Assembly: GCA_947626365.1 (NCBI GenBank)
Contig: CANQRW010000032.1
Coordinates: 1 to 37,138, forward strand
Length of the DNA: 37,138 bases
Source of the DNA: an uncultured Lachnospiraceae bacterium
GTDB lineage: Bacteria; Bacillota; Clostridia; Lachnospirales; Lachnospiraceae
Direction: 5' to 3'
Both the position numbers and the translations under genes were made by a program. The notes under the pieces are model-generated. The model worked only from the letters and a program-made list of their open reading frames with translations. It did no database searches and was not told the origin of the DNA. Shown here one piece after another: positions 8,542 through 17,560 of the stretch. Within the stretch, counting starts at the first letter, position 1. Each line of letters starts with the position of its first letter.

Positions 8542-10563
8542 TCAGACGATCCGCTTGAATTTCTTCTCCAGCTCGCGCCTGCTCATGGAAATGATCGTCG
8601 GACGCCCGTGGGGGCAGGCATATGGGTTGTCCAGCTCCAGAAGCTCATCGATCAGATGGTCCGCTTCCATGGGGGACAATGTGTGATTTCCCTTCACCGC
8701 CGCCTTGCAGGACATGGTGGCCACACGGTCATAGATCAGTTCCGCCCCGCCCTTCAGGATATCGTCGGACAGATCGTCCAGCATCTCCATCAGCAGTTCC
8801 TTTTTGGCGATGGAGAACAGATTGTCCGGCACCGCCCGCACCGCGTACTCTTTGCCGCCGAAATGTTCGATCTCAAAGCCAAGATCCGTAAAATATTTCA
8901 TGTATTTCTTCAAAAGCACCTGTTCTTCGCTGCCCAGAGTCAGAATGATCGGTGGATTCACCATCTGGGAAGTGTATTCCCGGCTTTTCAGGGTCTTCAT
9001 GGTGCGCTCATACAGAACCTTCTCGTGGGCCGCGTGCTGGTCGATGATGTAGAGATGGTCGTTAAACTCCACCAGCCAGTAGGTGTCGAAAAGCTGTCCG
9101 ATCAGCTTGTGCCGCTTCCGGTTCTTCGGCTCCAGAAGCTTTTCCTCGAAGAAATCCATCTGCCGGGGAGCTGGGGACGTTTCCGAAGCCTTCTCCTGAG
9201 GCGTTTCCAGGGAGTTCTCCCGCTGCTTTTCCGGGAAATTCTTCTGAGACTTCTGTACAGCCTTCTCCTGGGGCTCTTCCGGGGATTTCCCCAGCAGCTT
9301 TTCCGGGGAGTTTTCCAACTGCTTTTCTGGAAATGTTTCCTGGGGCTGCTCTGCGCTATACTCCGCCTGTTTTTCCGCAATCTGCTGATAGACAGAGCGG
9401 TTATCGTACGCGTACAGATTCTTTCCTGCATCTGCTCTGTTTCCGGCGCCTGCCGCAGGTTCCCTGCCCTTCTCCAGCTGGCTTCTTCGCTTCGCTTCAA
9501 AGGGTTCCGGTCTGGGCTCCGCAGGCGGTTTCATGGGGGTGCCGGCATGCTCCAGTTCCACCTGAGGGATCAGTTCTTTCCTGGCAAGGGCTTCGCTGAC
9601 CGCCTGACAGATCATCTGGTAGATCCGCTCCGCGTCACGGAAGCGCAGTTCCATCTTGGTGGGATGGACATTCACGTCCAGGTACTCCGGCTCTATGCGG
9701 ATATGCAGCAGGATAAAGGGGTATTTGTGCTGCATCATAAAGGGACGGTAGGCCTCCTCGATGGCCTTGGCCACAATGGCGCTTTTTACATAGCGGCCGT
9801 TTATATAATAATTCTCAAAATTTCGGTTGCTTCTGGCGACCACCGGCTTCCCGGCGAAGCCGTGAATCTGCATAATCTCCTGCTCGTAGTCCACAGGCAG
9901 CAGATTTGCCGCGATATCCCGGCCGAACACCGTATAGATAATGTCCTTCAGGTTATGGTTGCCGGAGGTGTGCAGCTTATTCTGGTTGTTCTGAATGAAC
10001 CGGATGGATACGTCCGGATGGGACATGGCGATCTTCTCCACCAGATCCGCCACATGGCCTCCCTCCGTCTGAGCCGTTTTCAGAAACTTCTGCCTGGCAG
10101 GGGTATTGTAGAACAGATTTCTCACGAGGAATGTAGTGCCGTCAGGCGCGCCAATCTCTTCGGCGGACCGCTCCCTGCCGCCCTCGATCACGTAGCGGAC
10201 TCCCGTCAGCTGTTCCGGCGTCTTGGTGATCAGCTCCACCTGAGCCACAGCGGCGATGCTGGACAATGCCTCACCCCGGAATCCCAGGGAGGCCACTGTA
10301 TACAGATCTTCCGCCGACTTGATCTTGCTGGTGGAATGGCGCAGGAAAGCAAGGGCTACCTGGTCTTTGGGGATACCACAGCCGTTGTCAGTCACTCGGA
10401 TAAAGGTGGTTCCGCCATCCCGAATCTCCACCGTCACCGCCGTCGCCTGAGCGTCGATGGCATTTTCCAGCAGTTCCTTCACCACAGAAGAAGGCCGCTC
10501 GATGACCTCGCCGGCCGCGATCTTATCTATGGTACTCTGATCCAACACCGTAATCTGTGGCAT
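8542..10563 (-). CDS. mutL: DNA mismatch repair endonuclease MutL
   Basis: MutL couples mismatch recognition by MutS to strand removal. The N-terminal GHKL ATPase shows IAAGEVIERPSSVVKELLEN, DNGCGIP and LGFRGEALSSIAAV. The C-terminal domain keeps the nicking-endonuclease motif DQHAAHEKVLYE near residue 508, SCKAAVKGN, and CPHGRP near residue 651, so this is a strand-nicking MutL of the non-E. coli type. Between the domains, about residues 355-470 form a low-complexity linker with degenerate repeats rich in E, K, P, Q and S. The start at 10563 is chosen because GGGAG lies just upstream and MPQITVLDQSTIDKIAAGEV is the standard opening; an in-frame extension of 34 codons overlaps the mutS end and is unsupported. 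Confidence 0.96.
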   Translation of the reverse strand: MPQITVLDQSTIDKIAAGEVIERPSSVVKELLENAIDAQATAVTVEIRDGGTTFIRVTDNGCGIPKDQVALAFLRHSTSKIKSAEDLYTVASLGFRGEALSSIAAVAQVELITKTPEQLTGVRYVIEGGRERSAEEIGAPDGTTFLVRNLFYNTPARQKFLKTAQTEGGHVADLVEKIAMSHPDVSIRFIQNNQNKLHTSGNHNLKDIIYTVFGRDIAANLLPVDYEQEIMQIHGFAGKPVVARSNRNFENYYINGRYVKSAIVAKAIEEAYRPFMMQHKYPFILLHIRIEPEYLDVNVHPTKMELRFRDAERIYQMICQAVSEALARKELIPQVELEHAGTPMKPPAEPRPEPFEAKRRSQLEKGREPAAGAGNRADAGKNLYAYDNRSVYQQIAEKQAEYSAEQPQETFPEKQLENSPEKLLGKSPEEPQEKAVQKSQKNFPEKQRENSLETPQEKASETSPAPRQMDFFEEKLLEPKNRKRHKLIGQLFDTYWLVEFNDHLYIIDQHAAHEKVLYERTMKTLKSREYTSQMVNPPIILTLGSEEQVLLKKYMKYFTDLGFEIEHFGGKEYAVRAVPDNLFSIAKKELLMEMLDDLSDDILKGGAELIYDRVATMSCKAAVKGNHTLSPMEADHLIDELLELDNPYACPHGRPTIISMSRRELEKKFKRIV

Positions 10564-10655
10564 AATGCTTCTCCCTTCCAGTATTATCCTCAAAACGGCC
10601 ATCGTGACAACTCCTGTCTCATTGCTGAAAACAGCAGCGGCCGCATTACCAGCAG

Positions 10656-13319
10656 TTATTGCCACCGGTTTTTCAGCTTGCTTTGGAGGCGGCTTAGGAT
10701 ATTCAGCGCCTCCACCGGCGTGATCTCATTGATCTGAATCTGTTCAATCTCTTTCGCAATGTCCTCGCTCTGCACCGCCGCAAACAGGGTCATCTGATTC
10801 AGGTCCACCTCGTCCGGCCGGGTCACCGCCTTATGGGCCGGCTTCGCCGTCACATTGGCTCCCGCCTCGGCAATCTCTCGGGCTCTTGTGGCAATGTCGG
10901 CGCTGCTCAGTTCTTCTACCAGTTCCTTGGCCCTGTCAATGACCTGATCCGGCACGCCTGCCAGCTTGGCCACCTGGATACCATAACTTTTGTCTGCGCC
11001 GCCTTTCACAATCTTGCGCAGGAAAACGATGTCGTCTCCCTGCTCCTTCACAGCGATACAGTAGTTATTAACGCCGGCCATGGTCCCTTCCAGCTCCGTC
11101 AACTCATGGTAATGGGTGGCAAAAAGCGTCTTGGCACCTAAAAGTTTGGTATTGCTGATGTGCTCCACCACAGCCCAGGCGATGCTCAAGCCGTCGAAGG
11201 TGCTGGTGCCCCGGCCGATTTCATCCAGGATGATCAGGCTGCTGCGGGTAGCGTTTCGCAGGATATTGGCCACCTCCGTCATCTCCACCATGAAAGTGCT
11301 CTGGCCGGAAGCCAGATCATCGGAGGCTCCTACCCGGGTGAAAATCCGGTCGCAGACGCCGATGTCCGCCTCGGAGGCCGGCACAAAACTGCCCATCTGG
11401 GCCATGAGCACAATCAGGGCCGTCTGCCGCATATAGGTGGATTTCCCCGCCATATTGGGCCCTGTGATAATGGAAATCCGGTTCTTGCCGTTGTCCAGGA
11501 AAGTGTCGTTGGCTACGAAAAGTTCGTCCCGAAGCATAAGCTCCACCACCGGATGACGGCCATTTTTAATCTTGATAACACCTTTTTCATTGATATTCGG
11601 TTTCACATAATCATTTCTGGTGGCAACCAGGGACAGGGCGCAGAATACGTCCAGCCCGGCGATTGCCTTGGCGGTCCGCTGGATCCGGGTCACCTGAGCG
11701 CCGATCCGGTCCCGGACGTCGCAGAACAGCTCATACTCCAGGGTGAACAGCTTGTCCTCCGCCCCCAGGATCACATCCTCCATCTCCTTCAGCTTGTCGG
11801 TAGTGTACCGCTCCGCGTTGGTCAGGGTCTGCTTGCGGATAAAATAGTCCGGCACCAGATTTTTGAAGGAATTGGTCACCTCAAAATAATATCCGAAGAC
11901 TTTATTGAATTTAATGCGCAGGTTTTTGATCCCGGTCTTCTCTCGCTCTTCAGCCTCCAGCCCGGCCAGCCAGCTTTTGCCCTCCGTCTTGGCGTGGCGC
12001 AGCCGGTCCGCCTCCTCGCTGTAGCTTTCCTTGATAATCCCGCCCTCCCTGGTAACCAGGGGCGGATCCTCCTCAATGGCGTCGTCAATAAGCTGGAACA
12101 GATCCTCCAGGGAATCCAGGTCCTCCAGAATATTCCGAAGCAGCGGGCTCTGGAAATCCTTCAGAATATCCCGTATGTAGGGAAGCATTTTCAGGGAATT
12201 CTTAAAGGCGATCAGGTCCCTGGGATTGGCGGATTTGTAGCTGATCCGCCCAATGAGGCGTTCCAGATCGTAAACCGGATTCAGATACTCCCGAATCTCC
12301 TCCCTGGAAATGTAACTTAGATTCAGTTCCTCAATGGCGTTCTGCCGGTCCAGAATGGCGTCTCTGTGGATCAGGGGCTGCTCGATAAATGTCCGCATGA
12401 GACGGGCTCCCATGGCCGTCCTGGTCTTGTCCAGAACCCACAGCAGGGAACCCCTCCGCTGTTTCTCCCGGAGTGTCTCCGTCAGTTCCAGATTCCGCCT
12501 GGTGGAAGTGTCGATCACCATAAACTCCCCCGTCGTATAAGGAATTATGGTCGTTATGTGCTCCAGGGAGCTTTTCTGGGTCTCGTACAGATACTCCATG
12601 ACGGCTCCCGCGGCGATCACGCCGGCGTCATAGTCCCCCAGCCCCAGGCCGTCCAGATTCTGCACGTGAAAATGGTCCCGCAGGATCCGCCGGCACCGGT
12701 CGTCAGCAAAATACCGGTTTTCCAGGGCCGAGATCGCCACCTGATACCGGTTTTTCAGATCCTCCAGATCAATGCCGGACATGGTCAGGGCATCGTTGCA
12801 GATGATCTCCGCCGGGCCGAATTTGTGAATCTCGTCCAGCAGCTCCCGTGTGCTTTTCACTTCCGTCACCAGATAGTCTCCCGTGCTGATATCGCAGATG
12901 GAGACTCCGTAATTCTCATCCAGGCAGACGATTCCCATGAGATAGTTGTTGCGGGATTCGTCCAGGGCCTGACTGGAAGTGATGGTTCCGGGAGTTACCA
13001 CACGGATCACTTCCCGCTTCACCAGCCCCTTGGCCAGCTTGGGATCTTCCATCTGCTCCGCGATGGCCACCTTGTATCCGGCCTGCACCAGCTTGTACAG
13101 ATAGGAATCCACCGCATGATAAGGGACTCCGCACATGGGAGCCCTCTCCTCAAGCCCGCATTCCTTGCCGGTCAGGGTGATGTCCAGCACCTTGGACGCA
13201 GTCAGGGCGTCCTCGAAGAACATCTCATAAAAATCACCCAGCCGGTAGAACAGAATGCAGTCCGGGTACTGTTTCTTTGTTTCCATGTAATGAGCCATCA
13301 TCGGTGATAATCCGGCCAC
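10656..13319 (-). CDS. mutS: DNA mismatch repair protein MutS
   Basis: MutS is the mismatch-sensing ATPase. The 887-residue protein has the N-terminal mismatch-binding domain with the Phe-x-Glu motif in LGDFYEMFFEDA, connector, lever and clamp domains, and the C-terminal ABC-type ATPase with Walker A GPNMAGKST near residue 623 and the STFMVEM and LIILDEIGRGTSTFDG blocks. The start is a GTG at 13317-13319 with GAGG eight bases upstream; ATG codons six and seven residues later are the alternative. It is followed by mutL after 92 bases. Full length with no defects seen. Confidence 0.97.
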   Translation of the reverse strand: MAGLSPMMAHYMETKKQYPDCILFYRLGDFYEMFFEDALTASKVLDITLTGKECGLEERAPMCGVPYHAVDSYLYKLVQAGYKVAIAEQMEDPKLAKGLVKREVIRVVTPGTITSSQALDESRNNYLMGIVCLDENYGVSICDISTGDYLVTEVKSTRELLDEIHKFGPAEIICNDALTMSGIDLEDLKNRYQVAISALENRYFADDRCRRILRDHFHVQNLDGLGLGDYDAGVIAAGAVMEYLYETQKSSLEHITTIIPYTTGEFMVIDTSTRRNLELTETLREKQRRGSLLWVLDKTRTAMGARLMRTFIEQPLIHRDAILDRQNAIEELNLSYISREEIREYLNPVYDLERLIGRISYKSANPRDLIAFKNSLKMLPYIRDILKDFQSPLLRNILEDLDSLEDLFQLIDDAIEEDPPLVTREGGIIKESYSEEADRLRHAKTEGKSWLAGLEAEEREKTGIKNLRIKFNKVFGYYFEVTNSFKNLVPDYFIRKQTLTNAERYTTDKLKEMEDVILGAEDKLFTLEYELFCDVRDRIGAQVTRIQRTAKAIAGLDVFCALSLVATRNDYVKPNINEKGVIKIKNGRHPVVELMLRDELFVANDTFLDNGKNRISIITGPNMAGKSTYMRQTALIVLMAQMGSFVPASEADIGVCDRIFTRVGASDDLASGQSTFMVEMTEVANILRNATRSSLIILDEIGRGTSTFDGLSIAWAVVEHISNTKLLGAKTLFATHYHELTELEGTMAGVNNYCIAVKEQGDDIVFLRKIVKGGADKSYGIQVAKLAGVPDQVIDRAKELVEELSSADIATRAREIAEAGANVTAKPAHKAVTRPDEVDLNQMTLFAAVQSEDIAKEIEQIQINEITPVEALNILSRLQSKLKNRWQ

Positions 13320-13414
13320 GTCCGTTTCCTCGCTTTTCTCTGTTTGTCGCAGTTAAATCTCCGGTAATTCTATATAAATGGCAGCAATTATCTGAAATTA
13401 TCAGCTGCCCCATA

Positions 13415-14872
13415 TCATGAGCCGGAAGCTGCGATCCGCCCCATATAATAAAAACCCCTGCTTTCCTCCAGATATACATCCACAATCGTCCCAATCAGCG
13501 ACGGATCGCCTGGGAAATGTACGATGGTGTTGTTATCCATGCGCCCGGTCAGATACCCTTCCAGATGGTCGTCCGGCTCCTCCGCCAATACCTTCTGCAC
13601 CGTATGGACATCCCGGCCGCAAACTTCCGCGGATATCTCCTGAACACGCTTAAGCAGCCGGTCAAACCGGTCCTTCACCACTTCCTCCGGCACCTGATCG
13701 TCCATCTTTGCCGCCGGTGTCCCGGTCCGCTTGGAGTAGATAAAGGTAAAGGCGCTGTCGTAGCGAACCTTCTCTACAATGTCCATAGTCTCCAGGAAAT
13801 CTTCTTCCGTCTCTCCAGGGAACCCCACAATAATATCCGTAGTCAGGGAAATATCCGGAATGGCCTTCCGTATTTTTTCCACCAGGCCAAGATACTGCTC
13901 CTTCGTATAACGGCGGTTCATTTCTTTCAGGATCCGGGTACTTCCCGACTGAACCGGCAGATGAAGATGATGGCAGACCTTCCTGCAGGCCGCCATGGTC
14001 TCGATCAGTTCGTCCGACAGATCCTTGGGATGGGAGGTCATGAAACGGATCCGCTGAAGCCCCGGAATCTCATCGACCTGACGGAGCAGCTGGGCAAAGG
14101 TGATGGGATTTTCCAGGTTTTTGCCATATGAATTTACATTCTGGCCTAAAAGCATCACTTCCACTACACCGTCAGCCACCAGGCGGCGGATCTCGGAAAG
14201 AATATCCTCCGGCCTGCGGCTCCGCTCCCGTCCTCTCACGTAAGGCACGATACAGTAGCTGCAGAAATTATTACAACCAAACATAATATTGACGCCGGAC
14301 TTAAAAGGATATTTCCTCTCCACCGGAAGTTCTTCCACAATGCGGTCCGTCCCTTTCCAGACGTCCACCACCATTTTCTTTTCTTCCAGCCTCTGGCACA
14401 GAAGCTCTGCCAGCCTGAAAATATTATGAGTTCCAAAGATAATATCCACAAAGCGGTAGCTCTTTTTTATCCGTTCTACAACCTCTTTCTCCTGCATCAT
14501 GCAGCCGCAGAGGGCGATCATCATGTCCGGATTCTTCTTTTTCAGCGTATTCAGATAGCCCAGGCGGCCATAAACCCGCTTATTAGCGTTCTCCCGCACG
14601 GTACAGGTATTGTACAGCACAAAATCCGCCCGCTCGTCATCTGTCTCCTCATATCCGATCCGCGTCAGGATCCCCAGCAGTTTCTCAGAGTCCCGCGCGT
14701 TCATCTGACAGCCAAATGTCTGGATGCAGGCAGTTGGAGCCCGCCCGTTCTTTTCTTTAAAATCCTCCACCCACTGCCGGCATTTGGCAGCAAAATAATA
14801 CTGCCGTTCAGGCTCCTGCTCCGGCGGAGGCAGCGTCAAATCTATTTTATCAAAATCTATAGTTTGTTCCAT
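13415..14872 (-). CDS. miaB: tRNA-2-methylthio-N6-dimethylallyladenosine synthase MiaB
   Basis: A radical-SAM methylthiotransferase that acts on i6A37 tRNA made by MiaA. The N-terminal domain holds its three cluster cysteines at Cys55 (QTFGC), Cys90 (YNTC) and Cys124 (LCGC). The radical-SAM domain holds CNNFCSYC, giving Cys200, Cys204 and Cys207. A C-terminal TRAM domain follows. The 485-residue length includes a charged N-terminal extension of about 45 residues before the first domain, common in clostridial members. The start at 14872 has AAAGGA upstream; an in-frame extension of 38 codons overlaps the proA end and is unlikely. First gene of the miaB-mutS-mutL-miaA run. Confidence 0.95.
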   Translation of the reverse strand: MEQTIDFDKIDLTLPPPEQEPERQYYFAAKCRQWVEDFKEKNGRAPTACIQTFGCQMNARDSEKLLGILTRIGYEETDDERADFVLYNTCTVRENANKRVYGRLGYLNTLKKKNPDMMIALCGCMMQEKEVVERIKKSYRFVDIIFGTHNIFRLAELLCQRLEEKKMVVDVWKGTDRIVEELPVERKYPFKSGVNIMFGCNNFCSYCIVPYVRGRERSRRPEDILSEIRRLVADGVVEVMLLGQNVNSYGKNLENPITFAQLLRQVDEIPGLQRIRFMTSHPKDLSDELIETMAACRKVCHHLHLPVQSGSTRILKEMNRRYTKEQYLGLVEKIRKAIPDISLTTDIIVGFPGETEEDFLETMDIVEKVRYDSAFTFIYSKRTGTPAAKMDDQVPEEVVKDRFDRLLKRVQEISAEVCGRDVHTVQKVLAEEPDDHLEGYLTGRMDNNTIVHFPGDPSLIGTIVDVYLEESRGFYYMGRIAASGS

Positions 14873-14985
14873 GTTTCCTTTGACCTTTCGGGTAATATCA
14901 TATACTTTAGTAAAAGGAAGCGAGTTTTTAACCGCACGGCTTATTGCCCAAGCGGGGCACCCGTTTCTTTTTTTATAATTTTCCA

Positions 14986-16233
14986 TCAGAGGCCGCGGAT
15001 CTGCCCGTTTCCATAAATCACGTATTTTGTCGTCGTCAGCTCTTTCAGCCCCATAGGCCCTCTGGCGTGGAGCTTCTGGGTGCTGATGCCGATCTCCGCT
15101 CCGAAGCCGAACTCAAAGCCGTCGGTAAACCGGGTGGAAGCGTTCACATAGACGGCCGCCGCGTCAACCTCGTTTAAGAATTTCTGGGCGTTGGCGTAAT
15201 CAGAGGTGATGATGGCCTCAGAATGCTTCGTATTGTAACGGTTGATGTGAGCGATGGCTTCCTCCACCGAATCTACCAGCTTCAGAGAGACAATATAGTC
15301 CAGATACTCGGCGCCCCAGTCCTCCTCCGTCGCCGGCACAAAACCGTCCGTCAGGGCGCAGGCCGCCTCATCGGCGCGGATCTCCACATTCTTTTCATCC
15401 AGACGTTTCTTTAATAGCGGAAGGAATTCTCCGGCGATGGCCTTATGGACCACCAGGGATTCACAGGCGTTGCAGACGCCGATCCTCTGGGTTTTCGCGT
15501 TAAAAATAATATCAAGGGCCATATTAAAATCCGCGGATTCATCTACAAAAATATGGCAGTTTCCGGTTCCCGTCTCAATCACGGGCACGGTGCTGTTCTC
15601 CACCACCGTGCGGATCAAACCGGCTCCGCCTCTGGGAATCAGCACATCCAGATACCGGTTCATTCTCATAAATTCCCTGGTCGTCTCCCTGTCGGTGCTT
15701 TCAATCAGCTGAACGGAGAACGCCGGAAGGCCCGCGCCTGCAAGACCGCCCTGGATCAGGGAAACAATGGCTTTATTGGACTTTAAAGCGTCGCTTCCTC
15801 CTTTGAGGATCACGGCGTTTCCCGCCTTGAAGCACAATCCAAAGGCGTCCGCGGTTACGTTGGGACGGGCCTCATAGATAATCCCGATCACACCCAAAGG
15901 AACCCTCTTCTGCCCAATCAGAAGGCCGTTGGGCCTGGGTTTCATGGAAATAAATTCACCTACCGGGTCGTCGAGGGCAGCCACCTGCAAAAGCCCCTCC
16001 GCCATGGCCGAAATCCGGTTCTCCGTCAGGGTCAGCCGGTCGATGAGGCCGTCGCTCATCCCCTTTTCCCGGGCTGTGCGGACATCCTCCTCATTGGCTT
16101 TCAGAATCTCTTCCTGCCCCTTTGTCAGGGCCTGAGCCACGGCTTTCAGCCCCCTGTTCTTCTCGGAAACACCCAGATTATTCAGTACTCTTGAAACATC
16201 CTTTGCCTGTCTGCCAATCTCCGCAAGCGTCAT
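14986..16233 (-). CDS. proA: Gamma-glutamyl phosphate reductase
   Basis: ProA reduces gamma-glutamyl phosphate to glutamate-5-semialdehyde with NADPH, the second step of proline synthesis. The 415-residue aldehyde-dehydrogenase-fold protein contains [19 protein letters not shown], the [12 protein letters not shown] nucleotide region, and the catalytic cysteine in [12 protein letters not shown]. The start at 16233 has AAAGGAG at good spacing; a 20-codon extension upstream is not supported. It lies 61 bases after a small DUF896 gene and in the same direction as proB. Confidence 0.96.
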   Translation of the reverse strand: MTLAEIGRQAKDVSRVLNNLGVSEKNRGLKAVAQALTKGQEEILKANEEDVRTAREKGMSDGLIDRLTLTENRISAMAEGLLQVAALDDPVGEFISMKPRPNGLLIGQKRVPLGVIGIIYEARPNVTADAFGLCFKAGNAVILKGGSDALKSNKAIVSLIQGGLAGAGLPAFSVQLIESTDRETTREFMRMNRYLDVLIPRGGAGLIRTVVENSTVPVIETGTGNCHIFVDESADFNMALDIIFNAKTQRIGVCNACESLVVHKAIAGEFLPLLKKRLDEKNVEIRADEAACALTDGFVPATEEDWGAEYLDYIVSLKLVDSVEEAIAHINRYNTKHSEAIITSDYANAQKFLNEVDAAAVYVNASTRFTDGFEFGFGAEIGISTQKLHARGPMGLKELTTTKYVIYGNGQIRGL

Positions 16234-16294
16234 GCGAAACTCCTTTCCCGTAAACCGCGCTGTTCTTTTTGGCCGGTGCAGCCCTGAAACCAAT

Positions 16295-16519
16295 CTATAC
16301 TTCTTTTATGTTTCCGTGCTTCTTACCCAAATCCGTTATGCTTCCATCCTCTTCCACGATGGAGATATTGTTCAGATTGGCACGCAGACTGGCTCGAATG
16401 GCCTGGATATATTCCTGGCGCAGTCTCTGCTGCTCCTCCTTTTCCTCCTCTGTGAGTCCGACTGCCTGGGATTTATGATACAAGGTGTTGATTCTGTCAA
16501 GCATCTCCTGAGTGATCAT
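16295..16519 (-). CDS. DUF896 (UPF0291/YnzC-like) small protein
   Basis: A 74-residue protein of the DUF896 family. It opens [21 protein letters not shown], goes on [21 protein letters not shown], and ends with the [10 protein letters not shown] motif, which together define the family. B. subtilis YnzC is a two-helix hairpin of unknown function linked to the SOS-region gene yneA in that organism. Here it sits between proB and proA, with 25 bases to proB, so it is probably carried on the proline mRNA. Its role in proline synthesis, if any, is unknown. Confidence 0.9.
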   Translation of the reverse strand: MITQEMLDRINTLYHKSQAVGLTEEEKEEQQRLRQEYIQAIRASLRANLNNISIVEEDGSITDLGKKHGNIKEV

Positions 16520-16544
16520 GGTTTCTGATTCCCCGCTTTCCTGC

Positions 16545-17399
16545 TTAGTATTCGTTTTTCAGATAGTGCATCAGGTCAAAATTCAGATTTTCATGGGCGG
16601 CGAACAGGGTTCCCTTTTCCTCGCCGTTCATGATCTGGTGGATCACTTCCACGTCCTTCGCGTTGGCAATGACCATGTCGGAACCGCTGTCCGTGGCGAT
16701 TCGGGCAGCAGCCAGCTTGGCGGCCATTCCGCCGGTCCCCACGCTGCTTCCCGCTTCCTCCTTGCCCATGGCAAGAAGCTCCGGCGTTATCTCGCCCACA
16801 AAGCTGATAAACCGGGCGTTCTGATTCACTCTGGGATCGTCGGAATACAGCCCGTCAATGTCTGACAGAAGGATCAGAAGATCCGCCCCGATCAGCACGG
16901 CCACCACGGCGGAGAGCCGGTCGTTATCCCCGAAATTGTCCACAAACGGGATTTCCGAGGTGGAAACGGTATCGTTCTCGTTCACCACCGGCACAGCCCC
17001 CATTTTCAAAAGTTCCTCAAAGGTATTCTGGGCGTTGTAGCGGGAACTGTCATTGACCATAGTATCCTTGGTCAGAAGGACCTGGGCTGCCACCTGGTTA
17101 TATTCGGCAAATAATTTCTGATAGATCATCATAAGCCTGGCCTGGCCGATGGCCGCAAAAGCCTGTTTCTGAGCCAGGGTATCCGGCCTGCCCTGATGAT
17201 GGAATGCCTGTCTTCCCGCAGCGATTGCCCCGGAAGATACCAGGACCACTTCTTTTCCCCTTCCCTTCAGATCGCTGATGATACGGACCAGCCGCTCTAT
17301 TTTAAGAAGGTTCAGATCGCCGGACTCCTCATGGGTCAAAGACGACGAACCTATTTTTATAACAATCCTCTTTTTGCCGCAAAGACTCTCTCTTTCCAT
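16545..17399 (-). CDS. proB: Glutamate 5-kinase, short form without PUA domain
   Basis: ProB phosphorylates glutamate to gamma-glutamyl phosphate, the first and usually proline-inhibited step of the pathway. The 284 residues cover only the amino acid kinase domain (VIKIGSSSLTHEE, VSSGAIAAGRQ, NENDTVSTSEIPFVDNFGDN, LLSDIDGLYSDDPR); the C-terminal PUA domain of the E. coli enzyme is missing, as in many Firmicutes. The start at 17399 is preferred over the in-frame ATG at 17444 because the predicted promoter would leave the latter with a leader of only about ten bases. The ribosome site before either start is weak. Confidence 0.93.
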   Translation of the reverse strand: MERESLCGKKRIVIKIGSSSLTHEESGDLNLLKIERLVRIISDLKGRGKEVVLVSSGAIAAGRQAFHHQGRPDTLAQKQAFAAIGQARLMMIYQKLFAEYNQVAAQVLLTKDTMVNDSSRYNAQNTFEELLKMGAVPVVNENDTVSTSEIPFVDNFGDNDRLSAVVAVLIGADLLILLSDIDGLYSDDPRVNQNARFISFVGEITPELLAMGKEEAGSSVGTGGMAAKLAAARIATDSGSDMVIANAKDVEVIHQIMNGEEKGTLFAAHENLNFDLMHYLKNEY

Positions 17400-17461
17400 A
17401 GTAACTTTCTGAAAACTCCCATCCGGTTCCGCATGAAACCCCATGCGTTTTCTTCTGTATT

Positions 17462-17490
17462 ATTTTACATCATTTTGCAAGTTCCGTCAA
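17462..17490 (-). promoter_or_regulatory. Predicted promoter of proB-DUF896-proA
   Basis: TTGACG (17485-17490) and TAAAAT (17462-17467) are separated by 17 bases, a near-consensus vegetative promoter. Transcription would begin about 55 bases before the chosen proB start. No T-box or other riboswitch motif is seen in this leader. Confidence 0.7.
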
Positions 17491-17560
17491 ACCGGTAATG
17501 CTGCTTAACTCACCCCGCTCAACCGTCGCATATCATGTATTCCGCGCATACTCCGACTGC

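Noticed and set aside
8467-10737. A 756-codon open frame on the plus strand opposite mutL
   Set aside because: It is antisense to a clearly conserved gene, has no domain pattern or ribosome site, and reflects the codon bias of mutL. The same applies to the long plus-strand frames opposite mutS, rnr and the MBOAT gene.
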